Assembly: GCA_026400535.1 (NCBI GenBank)
Contig: JAPLOU010000043.1
Location: 62,001-126,000 of the forward strand
Length of the DNA stretch: 64,000 nucleotides
DNA from: Hyphomicrobiales bacterium
GTDB taxonomy: Bacteria > Pseudomonadota > Alphaproteobacteria > Rhizobiales > Beijerinckiaceae
Direction of reading: 5' to 3'
Shown: piece after piece, positions 51,522-59,297 of the stretch
Position numbering within the stretch: the stretch's first letter is position 1
How the letters are laid out: each line of letters starts with the position of its first letter
Notes under the pieces: model-generated
What the model saw: only the letters and a program-made list of their open reading frames with translations
Database searches by the model: none
What the model was told of the DNA's origin: nothing
Program-made: the position numbers and the translations under genes

Positions 51522-52522
51522 GCGCCAGCGGCTCCGGCCGCCCTGATGCGCACGGGATGCCCCAGCCGACATCCCTGCCAGACGCAAGGCGCAGTAACTG
51601 GGTCGATACGCTCGCGCCGCCGGCTACGCGCCCCTATCTCAAACTCGCGCGTCTTGACCGGCCGATCGGCTACTGGCTTTTGCTCTTGCCATGCTGGTGG
51701 GCCGCCGGTCTCGCCGCCATGCAGGTCTCCACCCTTGCGCCTGCGGGAACGCCAGTCAGCGCGTTGCTCCCCAACCCCTGGCACATGGCGCTGTTCTCCA
51801 TCGGTGCCGTGGTCATGCGTGGCGCCGGCTGCACCGGCAACGACATCGTCGACCGCGACCTCGACCGGCAGGTGGCGCGCACGCGCAACCGGCCGCTGCC
51901 GGCCGGAGAAGTGACCACGCAACAGGCGGTGGTCTGGCTTATGGCGCTGTCCCTCGTTGGCCTTGCGGTGCTGCTGCAGTTCAACGGGTTCACGATCGTG
52001 CTTGGCGCGTCTTCGCTGGTGATCGTGGCGATCTATCCCTTCATGAAGCGGGTCACCGGCATGCCGCAGGCCGTTCTGGGCCTCGCTTTCTCATGGGGCG
52101 CGCTGGTGGGGTGGAGCGCCGTTTTCGGCGCGCTCGCGTTGGCGCCGGTCCTGCTCTACGCCGCGGCCGTGTTCTGGACGATCGGCTATGACACGATCTA
52201 TGCGCTGCAGGACATCGAGGATGATGCGGTGGTCGGCATCAAGTCATCGGCCCGCACCTTCGGCGGCCATACCCGGCTCGCCATCGGCCTATGCTACGGA
52301 CTGAGCGTGCTGCTGGTCCTCGGCAGTGTGATGGCGGTGGGCGGAGGGCTGGTTGCGCTCGCAGGGCTCGCCCTGTTCGCCACCCACCTGGTGATGCAGG
52401 TTCGTGCCCTGTCGCGGCCGGATCCGTCTCTCGCGCTGGCGCTTTTCCGATCAAACCGAACCGCCGGCCTTCTGCTCACGGCGGGTCTGTGCCTCGATCC
52501 GGTCGTCCGGATCGCACTCTGA
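51518..52522 (+). CDS. ubiA: 4-hydroxybenzoate octaprenyltransferase
   Basis: A 334-residue membrane prenyltransferase. The first Asp-rich motif is GNDIVDRDLDRQVARTRNRP and the second is GYDTIYALQDIEDDAVVGIK. It attaches the polyprenyl tail to 4-hydroxybenzoate in ubiquinone synthesis. GTG at 51518 overlaps the preceding stop; ATG at 51557 (MPQPTSLPD) is an alternative. It converges with the DUF6101-like gene. Confidence 0.95.
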   Translation: MSASGSGRPDAHGMPQPTSLPDARRSNWVDTLAPPATRPYLKLARLDRPIGYWLLLLPCWWAAGLAAMQVSTLAPAGTPVSALLPNPWHMALFSIGAVVMRGAGCTGNDIVDRDLDRQVARTRNRPLPAGEVTTQQAVVWLMALSLVGLAVLLQFNGFTIVLGASSLVIVAIYPFMKRVTGMPQAVLGLAFSWGALVGWSAVFGALALAPVLLYAAAVFWTIGYDTIYALQDIEDDAVVGIKSSARTFGGHTRLAIGLCYGLSVLLVLGSVMAVGGGLVALAGLALFATHLVMQVRALSRPDPSLALALFRSNRTAGLLLTAGLCLDPVVRIAL

Positions 52523-52530
52523 ACGCGGAC

Positions 52531-53085
52531 TCAGAGAACCCCGCCACGCGACAGTTCGTGACCGAACACCTCAATCGTCTCGAGGCGGGGGCGGACGCTT
52601 TTGCGCCGCATCAGGAAACGCGGGCGACGATGGCGCAGGAACGAGTGCTGCCGGCGCACATGCAACGGGCCAAGCGCGATCGGGCCGATCTGGGGATAAG
52701 GATTGGACAGGGTGCCGTTGGCCGCCTGAAGCAGCAGGGGCAACGCTGTCGCCTTGCCAGCGCTGCGCCAGACCGCGATCGCGTCATCCTCGTCAAGCAC
52801 CGCGATCACCAGGTCGCGCCCTCCCCCCGCTGTCAGGAAGATTTCGAACAGGCTGGAGGCAAGCTCATCATGCTGGAGGCGCAGGCCGACGCCGAGCCAG
52901 TCCATGGCCGGACGGATGACCCGGACGCCCTCGATGCGCTGGATCGGGGCGGTCGCGGCAGAGGCAAGCGCGGGCATCACCGCAACCGGATCTCCGAGCG
53001 AAGGCGCCGATGCGGGGCCTATCTGGTCGATCAGGTCCGGCCGGTTCCTGCGGCCAGACCTGATCTGTGACGAGCGGTTCGCCAT
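52531..53085 (-). CDS. Conserved hypothetical protein (possibly DUF6101)
   Basis: A 184-residue protein: MANRSSQIRSGRRNRPDLID, then IQRIEGVRVIRPAMDWLGVG, AGGGRDLVIAVLDEDDAIAV and RPRFLMRRKSVRPRLETIEV. GAGG before the ATG at 53085 fixes the start. Its place between ubiA and cysQ suggests a conserved alphaproteobacterial protein, possibly DUF6101, but this family call is from memory and uncertain. Function is unknown. Confidence 0.65.
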   Translation of the reverse strand: MANRSSQIRSGRRNRPDLIDQIGPASAPSLGDPVAVMPALASAATAPIQRIEGVRVIRPAMDWLGVGLRLQHDELASSLFEIFLTAGGGRDLVIAVLDEDDAIAVWRSAGKATALPLLLQAANGTLSNPYPQIGPIALGPLHVRRQHSFLRHRRPRFLMRRKSVRPRLETIEVFGHELSRGGVL

Positions 53086-53259
53086 GTGACGCCTCATTGT
53101 CCCTGCAGACGGGCCGCTTTTTTTGTGGTGCAGCCTCGTTCTGACACTGCGGATGATGGCCCACAGCGGTGGTCAACGCCTTAAGGCATTGCGTTAAAGG
53201 GAGGTTTCAGCGCTGGTTTTGCGCGGTATGCTTGACCAAAGTTTAGAGAACTTGCGCAA

Positions 53260-54111
53260 ATGCGCCGCACCCCCCAAGACGAGCTGATGATCGACCTTTC
53301 GCCGCATGGACTTGACCGCCTGCTCGCTGAATCCGTTCGTGTCGCAACCGTAGCCGGAGACATGGCGATGCGGTATTTCAGGCCTGGTGCGACCACATCG
53401 GCGCGCATCTGGAGCAAGGATGGCGGCTCGCCGGTGACCGAGGCCGACATCGCGGTCGACAACCTCCTGAAGGCCCGCTGCGGCGACATCGTTCCGGCGG
53501 CGCGCTGGCTTTCGGAAGAAACAGTGGATGACCCCGCGCGGCTTGGCCACAGGCTGGTCTGGGTTGTCGATCCCATCGACGGAACGCGCGCGTTCATGGC
53601 CGGCCTGCCCGATTGGGGCATTTGCGTCGCGCTGCTGGCGGACAACAGGCCGGTTCTCGGCGTGGTGCACGCGCCGGCTCTGCACGCGACCTACGCGGCC
53701 AGCCTCGGACGGGGCGCGACCCGCAATGCCGGCGCGATCCAGACCCGGAGCCTGCCCGAGGGGCCGCCGCGCATCGCAGGGCCAAAGCCGATGCTCGACG
53801 CGCTGGCCAAGGTCTATGCCTTCGACGCGCAGCCGAAGGTGCCGTCGTTGGCGCTGAGGCTCGCCCGGATCGCTGAGGGATCGCTCGACGGTGGTCTGAT
53901 CTCGCCCGATTCGCGCGACTGGGATCTGGCTGCCGCCGACCTCATCCTCAGCGAGGCGGGGGGCAAGATAACCACCCTGGCTGGAGACCGTCTGGTCTTC
54001 AACCGCGTCCGCCCGGTCCACGCGACGCTGGTGGCGGCGGGGCATGGCGGACACCTGACCCTCCTTGCTGCGGCAAACGCCATGCGGGACCATGCTTTTT
54101 CGCGCCATTGA
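53260..54111 (+). CDS. cysQ: 3'(2'),5'-bisphosphate nucleotidase / inositol monophosphatase family (CysQ-like)
   Basis: A 283-residue IMPase-fold protein. Metal sites: GGSPVTEADIAVDNLL, SEETVDD and WVVDPIDGTRAFMAGLPDWG; the late motif is SRDWDLAAADLILSEAGGKI. CysQ removes the 3' phosphate from PAP formed in sulfate assimilation. ATG at 53287 (MIDLSPHG) is an alternative start. It heads a plus-strand lipid A/Kdo block, as in many relatives. Some family members prefer inositol phosphates. Confidence 0.85.
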   Translation: MRRTPQDELMIDLSPHGLDRLLAESVRVATVAGDMAMRYFRPGATTSARIWSKDGGSPVTEADIAVDNLLKARCGDIVPAARWLSEETVDDPARLGHRLVWVVDPIDGTRAFMAGLPDWGICVALLADNRPVLGVVHAPALHATYAASLGRGATRNAGAIQTRSLPEGPPRIAGPKPMLDALAKVYAFDAQPKVPSLALRLARIAEGSLDGGLISPDSRDWDLAAADLILSEAGGKITTLAGDRLVFNRVRPVHATLVAAGHGGHLTLLAAANAMRDHAFSRH

Positions 54112-54198
54112 TGCTGCAGCCGGTGCGCTGGCCTCTCGCAAGAACCGGCGCGATAGCGTATCGCAACCTGAGGGATGCCATTGCATCGGGGAGCGCCC

Positions 54199-54435
54199 AT
54201 GGCTGATTCAACACCTCACAAACAGTTGCCGCACCTCGTGTTCGGCGGCGAGTTGACCCATCTCGACGGCGTCGAGTTCCGGGATCTGTCCAAGCTCGAC
54301 ATCGTCGGAATCTTTCCGAACTACGCCAGCGCCCATGCCGCCTGGAAGGCGAAGGCCCAGGCCTCGGTTGACAATGCCCACATGCGCTACTTCGTTGTGC
54401 ACCTGCACCGCATGCTTGACCCCTCCAAGCCCTGA
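54199..54435 (+). CDS. DUF4170 family protein
   Basis: A 78-residue protein with the DUF4170 pattern: HLVFGGELTHLDGVEFRDLS, then LDIVGIFPNYASAHAAWKAK and NAHMRYFVVHLHRMLDP. Function is unknown. It is located between cysQ and the acyltransferase gene, the usual place for it in Hyphomicrobiales, so it is probably part of the envelope operon. Confidence 0.85.
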   Translation: MADSTPHKQLPHLVFGGELTHLDGVEFRDLSKLDIVGIFPNYASAHAAWKAKAQASVDNAHMRYFVVHLHRMLDPSKP

Positions 54436-54453
54436 GCGGGACCACGCGGTCCG

Positions 54454-55221
54454 ATGGCGCTTGCAATTCTCAAGAAGCCACTCGTCCAGGAGGCCGTCGG
54501 CCGTCTGCTGGCCGGCTATCTGCGGCTGGTGCGCAAGACCAACCGGATCACCATCGCGCCCGAGGGTGTCTATGAGACGAGAGTACGGCCGGACCTGCCG
54601 GTGATCGTCGCCATGTGGCATGGCCAGCATCTGATGGTGCCTTATGGACGCCCTGACTGGATGAACGCCTCGTCGCTGGTGTCGCGCCATGGCGATGGCG
54701 AATTCAATGCCATCGCCCTGCGTCAGCTGGGAATAGGCGCGATCCGCGGATCGGGAGCCCATGGCCGCAAGGTGCGCGAGAAGGGCGGCATCAGCGCCTT
54801 CATGGCGATGACGCGGGCGCTGGCTGCGGGTCAGACCATGGTCCTGACGGCCGATGTGCCCAAGATCGCGCGGGTTGCGGGCACAGGAATCGTGAAGCTG
54901 GCCCAGGTCTCCGGTCGTCCGATCTATCCGGTCGCTGTCACGACGAGCCGCCGCTATTCAGCGCGCAACTGGGACGCGACAACCATCGGTCTGCCCTTCG
55001 GTCACTGCGCCATCGTGGTCGGGGATGCGATCCATGTCGCGCGCGACGCCGACGAGGCCGCCGTCGAGGCGGCGCGGCTGGCGGTCGAGGCCGGGCTCGA
55101 CGCGGTCCATGCCCGCGCCTTCGCCTTGGTCGGGCGCGCCGACCCTGCCGAGGGCATGCTCGCCCCAAACCGCGCGCAGGCCGCCGCCAAACGCGCGCAG
55201 CAATTGGCGCCACAACCATGA
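54454..55221 (+). CDS. Lysophospholipid acyltransferase family protein (DUF374)
   Basis: A 255-residue protein with the DUF374/LPLAT features IVAMWHGQHLMVPYG (His at the catalytic position), SLVSRHGDGEFNAIALRQLG and IRGSGAHGRKVREKGGISAF. The usual TPDGPRGP block is replaced by TADVPKIARVAGTGIVKLAQ. It sits before waaA and overlaps it by 4 bases, suggesting a role in lipid A or lipid-linked synthesis. The acyl donor and acceptor are unknown. Confidence 0.86.
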   Translation: MALAILKKPLVQEAVGRLLAGYLRLVRKTNRITIAPEGVYETRVRPDLPVIVAMWHGQHLMVPYGRPDWMNASSLVSRHGDGEFNAIALRQLGIGAIRGSGAHGRKVREKGGISAFMAMTRALAAGQTMVLTADVPKIARVAGTGIVKLAQVSGRPIYPVAVTTSRRYSARNWDATTIGLPFGHCAIVVGDAIHVARDADEAAVEAARLAVEAGLDAVHARAFALVGRADPAEGMLAPNRAQAAAKRAQQLAPQP

Positions 55222-56519
55222 GCCAAAGCCCGTGGCAATTGCGGCTGTACCGGGCCGCGACCCGTCTGGTCCAGCCGGCTGCCGGGTTGATCCTCCGTCA
55301 GCGTCTGAAGAAGGGTAAGGAAGACCCTGCGCGCATCAAGGAGCGCATGGGCGTGGCCGGCATGGCGCGTCCGCAAGGTCCTCTGGTCTGGCTGCACGGC
55401 GCCAGCGTCGGGGAAACGGTCTCGATGATCCCGATCATTGAACGCCTGCAGGAGCGCGGCATCCACGTGCTGGTGACATCGGGGACTGTCACCTCGGCCC
55501 GGGTCATGGCGGAGCGGCTGCCAGCGGCGGCGCTGCACCAGTTCATCCCGCTCGACACGCCCGGCTTTATGCGTTGCTTCCTCAGCCACTGGCGTCCCGC
55601 TATCGGCGTTATGGTGGAATCAGAGCTGTGGCCAAACCTGATTGTGGAGGCGAACACGGCGGATGTTCCCCTGATGCTGCTCAATGGCCGCATGTCGGAG
55701 CGCTCCTTTGCCCGCTGGATGAAGCAACCTGGGATGGCCCATGCCCTGCTCTCGCGCTTTGATGTGGTGATGGCGCAGTCGCAACGCGACGGCGAGCGCT
55801 TCTCGCGGCTGGGCGCGCCGCACGTCATGCTGGGTGGCAATCTCAAATACGATGTCACCCCGCCACCGGCCGATCCGGCCGCGCTGGCAATGCTGCAGGG
55901 CGTCACCTCAGGACGGCCGATCTGGGTCGCGGCCAGCACCCATCCCGGCGAGGAGGAGATGATCATCGATGCGCACCGGCGCATCGCGGAGCGACTGCCT
56001 GGGCTGCTCACCATCATTGCGCCCCGGCATCCGCAGCGTGGATCCCAGATCGCGGCGCTCGCGCTGGCGGAAGGGCTGGCCAGCGGTTGCCGGTCGACCG
56101 GGCTGCCCCCCGACCGCGCCCTCGACCTTTACGTGGCCGACACTGTTGGTGAACTCGGCCTGTTCTACAGGCTGGCTCCGGTCTGCTATCTCGGCGGTTC
56201 GCTGGTGCCGCATGGCGGGCAAAACCCGATCGAAGCCGCGAAACTGGGTGCCGCGATCGTGCATGGACCCCATATCCACAATTTCATCGACGTCTTCGCG
56301 TCACTTAATGACGGCGGAGGAGCGGTCAGGGTCCATGACACGGGCGCGCTGGCCGGGCAGGTCCTGCAGTGGCTTATGCATGCCAATGAGGCGCGGACAG
56401 CCGGCAGGCTCGCCGCGCAGGGCGTTGCCGCGCTGACAGGGGCGACGGACCGCAGCATGCAGGCCATGGATCCGCTGCTGGCGCGGGCGGGGCTGGTGGC
56501 CCGGCGTGCCGCACCGTGA
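55218..56519 (+). CDS. waaA: 3-deoxy-D-manno-octulosonic acid transferase
   Basis: A 433-residue Kdo transferase (KdtA). The Glycos_transf_N part has PLVWLHGASVGETVSMIPII (catalytic Glu) and VTSGTVTSARVMAERLP. WRPAIGVMVESELWPNLIVE follows, and the C-terminal domain has YLGGSLVPHGGQNPIEAAKL. It adds Kdo to lipid IVA using CMP-Kdo, the product of KdsB in this window. ATGA couples it to the gene before, and TGATG to lpxK. Confidence 0.96.
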   Translation: MSQSPWQLRLYRAATRLVQPAAGLILRQRLKKGKEDPARIKERMGVAGMARPQGPLVWLHGASVGETVSMIPIIERLQERGIHVLVTSGTVTSARVMAERLPAAALHQFIPLDTPGFMRCFLSHWRPAIGVMVESELWPNLIVEANTADVPLMLLNGRMSERSFARWMKQPGMAHALLSRFDVVMAQSQRDGERFSRLGAPHVMLGGNLKYDVTPPPADPAALAMLQGVTSGRPIWVAASTHPGEEEMIIDAHRRIAERLPGLLTIIAPRHPQRGSQIAALALAEGLASGCRSTGLPPDRALDLYVADTVGELGLFYRLAPVCYLGGSLVPHGGQNPIEAAKLGAAIVHGPHIHNFIDVFASLNDGGGAVRVHDTGALAGQVLQWLMHANEARTAGRLAAQGVAALTGATDRSMQAMDPLLARAGLVARRAAP

Positions 56520-57523
56520 TGCGCGCGCCCGCCTTCTGGTGGAAGACCCCGCCAGGTCTGACGGCGCGTCTGCTTCAGCCGCTGGCCGCGCTCTACAGCG
56601 CCGTGACCTTGCGCCGGATGTGCCGGCCCGGCGTGCGGGTCGGCTGCCCGGTGATCTGCGTCGGCAACTTCACCAGCGGCGGGGCAGGCAAGACGCCGAC
56701 GGCGCTGCTCCTCGCCAGCCTCCTGGCCGCACGCGGCGAACGTCCGGTGTTCCTGAGCCGGGGCTATGGCGGCTCGGTGCGCCTCGCAACGAGGGTGGAC
56801 CTGTCATGGCACAGCGCGGCCGAGGTCGGCGATGAACCGCTCCTGCTGGCGCGGGCCGCGCCAACCATCGTGTCGCGCGACCGGGTCGCGGGGGCGGCGA
56901 AGGCGCTCGAAGCCGGCGCCAGCGTGATCATCATGGATGACGGACTGCAGAATCCTGACATCGAGAAGACACTCACTCTGGCCGTCATCGACGGCCAGAG
57001 TGGTTTCGGCAATGGTTTGGCCCATCCTGCCGGGCCGCTGCGGGCGGACGCGGCGCTTCAGGCAAGCCGGGTCGACGCCGTCATCTTGATCGGCTCCGAC
57101 GAAGCCGGCAGGCGTGCGGCGGCCCTCACGGGCCTGCCGGTCATCGGGGCAGAGTTGATGCCCGCGCCTGCCGCCGCGGCGCGCCTCGCGGGACGCCGCG
57201 TGTTCGCCATGGCCGGGATCGGGCTTCCGGACAAGTTCCGCGCCACCTTGCGGGCCTGCGGGGCGGAGCTGGTCGGCGAGCATGTCGTGGCTGATCATGC
57301 GCCCTACAGCGCAAAAGATCTCGCGCAGGTCAGCGCGGCTGCCACGGGTCTTGATGCGCTGGTGGCGACAACCGCGAAGGACCAGGTGCGGATCGGGGCC
57401 AGGCTGCCGCAATCCTTGCGCGAACGCCTCGTCGTTGTGGATGTCACGCTTGAGCCGGTCGACGGCTTGGACAGACTGATCCGCCTGCTCGACCGCTGCC
57501 TCAGCGCGTCTTCGACCGGTTGA
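56519..57523 (+). CDS. lpxK: Tetraacyldisaccharide 4'-kinase
   Basis: A 334-residue LpxK. The N-terminus has FWWKTPPGLTARLLQPLAAL, the P-loop is VGNFTSGGAGKTPTALLLAS, SRGYGGSVR follows, and a conserved Asp-rich stretch is SVIIMDDGLQNPDIEK. It phosphorylates the lipid A disaccharide at position 4'. ATG at 56519 overlaps the waaA stop (TGATG). The last 23 bases overlap the convergent DUF2093 gene. Confidence 0.96.
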   Translation: MRAPAFWWKTPPGLTARLLQPLAALYSAVTLRRMCRPGVRVGCPVICVGNFTSGGAGKTPTALLLASLLAARGERPVFLSRGYGGSVRLATRVDLSWHSAAEVGDEPLLLARAAPTIVSRDRVAGAAKALEAGASVIIMDDGLQNPDIEKTLTLAVIDGQSGFGNGLAHPAGPLRADAALQASRVDAVILIGSDEAGRRAAALTGLPVIGAELMPAPAAAARLAGRRVFAMAGIGLPDKFRATLRACGAELVGEHVVADHAPYSAKDLAQVSAAATGLDALVATTAKDQVRIGARLPQSLRERLVVVDVTLEPVDGLDRLIRLLDRCLSASSTG

Positions 57524-57722
57524 GACGGGCGAGCACCGCAGCGGGCGAGGCATAGGCCTCGTTGAGGTCGACCGACCAGTAGCGCAGTTCCTCGATCGGA
57601 ATGCGCACGCCGGTGACGGCGCAGCGGACATAGGTTCCCTGTTTCAGGACAGCGAATTCGCCGTCACCGAAACTGAGCACGGCCTCCTGTCCGCCCAGAA
57701 ACGGCGTTTCATGCCGGTTCAT
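57501..57722 (-). CDS. DUF2093 family protein
   Basis: A 73-residue protein: MNRHETPFLGGQEAVLSFGD, then GEFAVLKQGTYVRCAVTGVR and IPIEELRYWSVDLNEAYASP. It matches DUF2093, which is commonly encoded convergently next to lpxK in Hyphomicrobiales. The tail overlaps lpxK by 23 bases. Function is unknown. Confidence 0.88.
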   Translation of the reverse strand: MNRHETPFLGGQEAVLSFGDGEFAVLKQGTYVRCAVTGVRIPIEELRYWSVDLNEAYASPAAVLARLNRSKTR

Positions 57723-57853
57723 TGCGCTCACTCCCCAATCTTGCAAAAGTGCGATAGCATGTCATCGACAGTGTTGGAATGTCCTGATTGCGGGACATGC
57801 GTGAACAAGGACGCTGGGTGGTAGGCGCATTTCCGAAACTCCGGTCACCTGGA

Positions 57854-58720
57854 ATGGCCGCGCGCAGGCTTGCCGCAGGCCTTGCTGGCGTCGCGCTGAT
57901 CGCAGCCTTGCCGGCGCCGCGCGCTTTCGTCGGCGCGGCAAGGGCTGACGGCCTTCCCGAGATGGTGCGCGTCCCGGCCGAAGACGTGGAACTGGCCGCG
58001 GCGCTCTATCGTCCCCAGGGTCCAGGCCCGCATCCGGCCGTGATCGCGCTGCATGGCTGCGGCGGCCTGTTCAATTCAGCCGGCCTGCCTTCGGCGCGTC
58101 ACGCGGATTGGGGCCAGAGGCTGGCTGCCAAGGGCTTTCTCGTGCTGATGCCGGACAGTTTCAGGTCACGCGGCCTTGGTTCGCAGTGCGGCACCGCCAA
58201 CAGGAGCGTCCGGGCAGGCCGCGAGCGGGTCGCCGACGTGCTCGCCGCCAAGACATGGCTTCAGGCGCGCAGCGAGGTGAAGCCCAACGCTGTCTCGCTG
58301 CTGGGGTGGTCCAACGGTGGCTCGACCGTGCTCGCCGCGATCCGCAAGGACCGCAGGCCGGCAGACCTGTCCCCCGATATCGCCAGGGCCGTCGCGTTTT
58401 ATCCAGGTTGCCGGGGTCAGGCTGAATCGGCGGGGTTCAAGGCGCGCCTGCCGCTGCTGATCCTGATGGGAGAGGCGGATGACTGGACGCCTGCTGCGCC
58501 CTGCAAGACCCTTGTCGAGGCCGCCAATGCCCGTGGCGAGGCCGTGGCCATCAAGCTTTACCCGGACGCATTTCATGACTTCGACCATCCCGGCAGGCCG
58601 CTGACCCAGCGCAACGACCTCGCCTTCAGCGCCAATGGCAGCGGCATGGCCCATGCCGGCACGAACCCAGCCGCTCGGGCGGACGCGCTGGAGCGCGTGC
58701 CCGCCTTCCTGGCGCGCTGA
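57854..58720 (+). CDS. Secreted dienelactone hydrolase family protein
   Basis: A 288-residue alpha/beta hydrolase with an N-terminal signal-like segment (RLAAGLAGVALIAALPAPRA). The fold markers are VIALHGCGGLFNSAGL, the nucleophile elbow SLLGWSNGGST (Ser in place of the classical DLH Cys), LPLLILMGEADDWTP (Asp) and LYPDAFHDFDHPG (His). Substrate is unknown. An upstream in-frame ATG at 57788 would hide the signal peptide. It converges with tadA (7-base gap). Confidence 0.85.
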   Translation: MAARRLAAGLAGVALIAALPAPRAFVGAARADGLPEMVRVPAEDVELAAALYRPQGPGPHPAVIALHGCGGLFNSAGLPSARHADWGQRLAAKGFLVLMPDSFRSRGLGSQCGTANRSVRAGRERVADVLAAKTWLQARSEVKPNAVSLLGWSNGGSTVLAAIRKDRRPADLSPDIARAVAFYPGCRGQAESAGFKARLPLLILMGEADDWTPAAPCKTLVEAANARGEAVAIKLYPDAFHDFDHPGRPLTQRNDLAFSANGSGMAHAGTNPAARADALERVPAFLAR

Positions 58721-58727
58721 ACCGAAG

Positions 58728-59189
58728 CTAGAGACCCCGCCTTTCGCGGAAGAAATCCCTGAGCAGCGCCGCCGCCTCGCTCTGGGCCATGCCGCCGTAG
58801 ACCTCGGGGGCGTGGTGGCAGGTCGGCGAGGCATAAAGCCTGACGCCGCTCTCGACCGCGCCGCCCTTGGGATCAACCGCACCAAAATACAGCCGCCGGA
58901 TGCGGGCAAAGGAAATCGCGCCTGCGCACATCGGGCATGGTTCGAGCGTGACGTGCAGATCGCAGCCGGTCAGCCGCTCAGCGCCGAGCGCGTCGCAGGC
59001 GGCGCGGATCGCCAACATCTCGGCATGGGCCGTGGGATCGTTCCGCTCGCGCGTGCGGTTCCCGGCGCGGGCGATGACCAGTCCGGCACGCACCACCACC
59101 GCACCGACCGGCACCTCGCCGCGATCGGCGGCAGCCTGTGCTTCGGCGAGGGCCATCTGCATGGGCGACATGGTCTCGGCGTCAGGCAT
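58728..59189 (-). CDS. tadA: tRNA-specific adenosine deaminase
   Basis: A 153-residue TadA. The zinc/catalytic site is DPTAHAEMLAIRAACDALGA (HAE), followed by VTLEPCPMCAGAISFARIRR (PCxxC). It converts A34 to inosine in tRNA-Arg(ACG), an essential step in bacteria. ATG at 59189 (MPDAETMSP) is preferred to one at 59219. It is divergent from the pseudouridine synthase gene. Confidence 0.95.
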   Translation of the reverse strand: MPDAETMSPMQMALAEAQAAADRGEVPVGAVVVRAGLVIARAGNRTRERNDPTAHAEMLAIRAACDALGAERLTGCDLHVTLEPCPMCAGAISFARIRRLYFGAVDPKGGAVESGVRLYASPTCHHAPEVYGGMAQSEAAALLRDFFRERRGL

Positions 59190-59297
59190 GGTTCGGGATT
59201 TTTCTCGCTCGGCGGGCAAATCCCTGTTACCACGCCGCCATTCCGGTGCGAAGCGCGTGAGCCCTCCGAGACACCGACACAGAAAGAGCCTTCCGTG

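Noticed and set aside
53181..53197. TTAA…TTAA pair resembling a CtrA site before cysQ
   Set aside because: The spacer is nine bases, not seven, so it does not fit the consensus.
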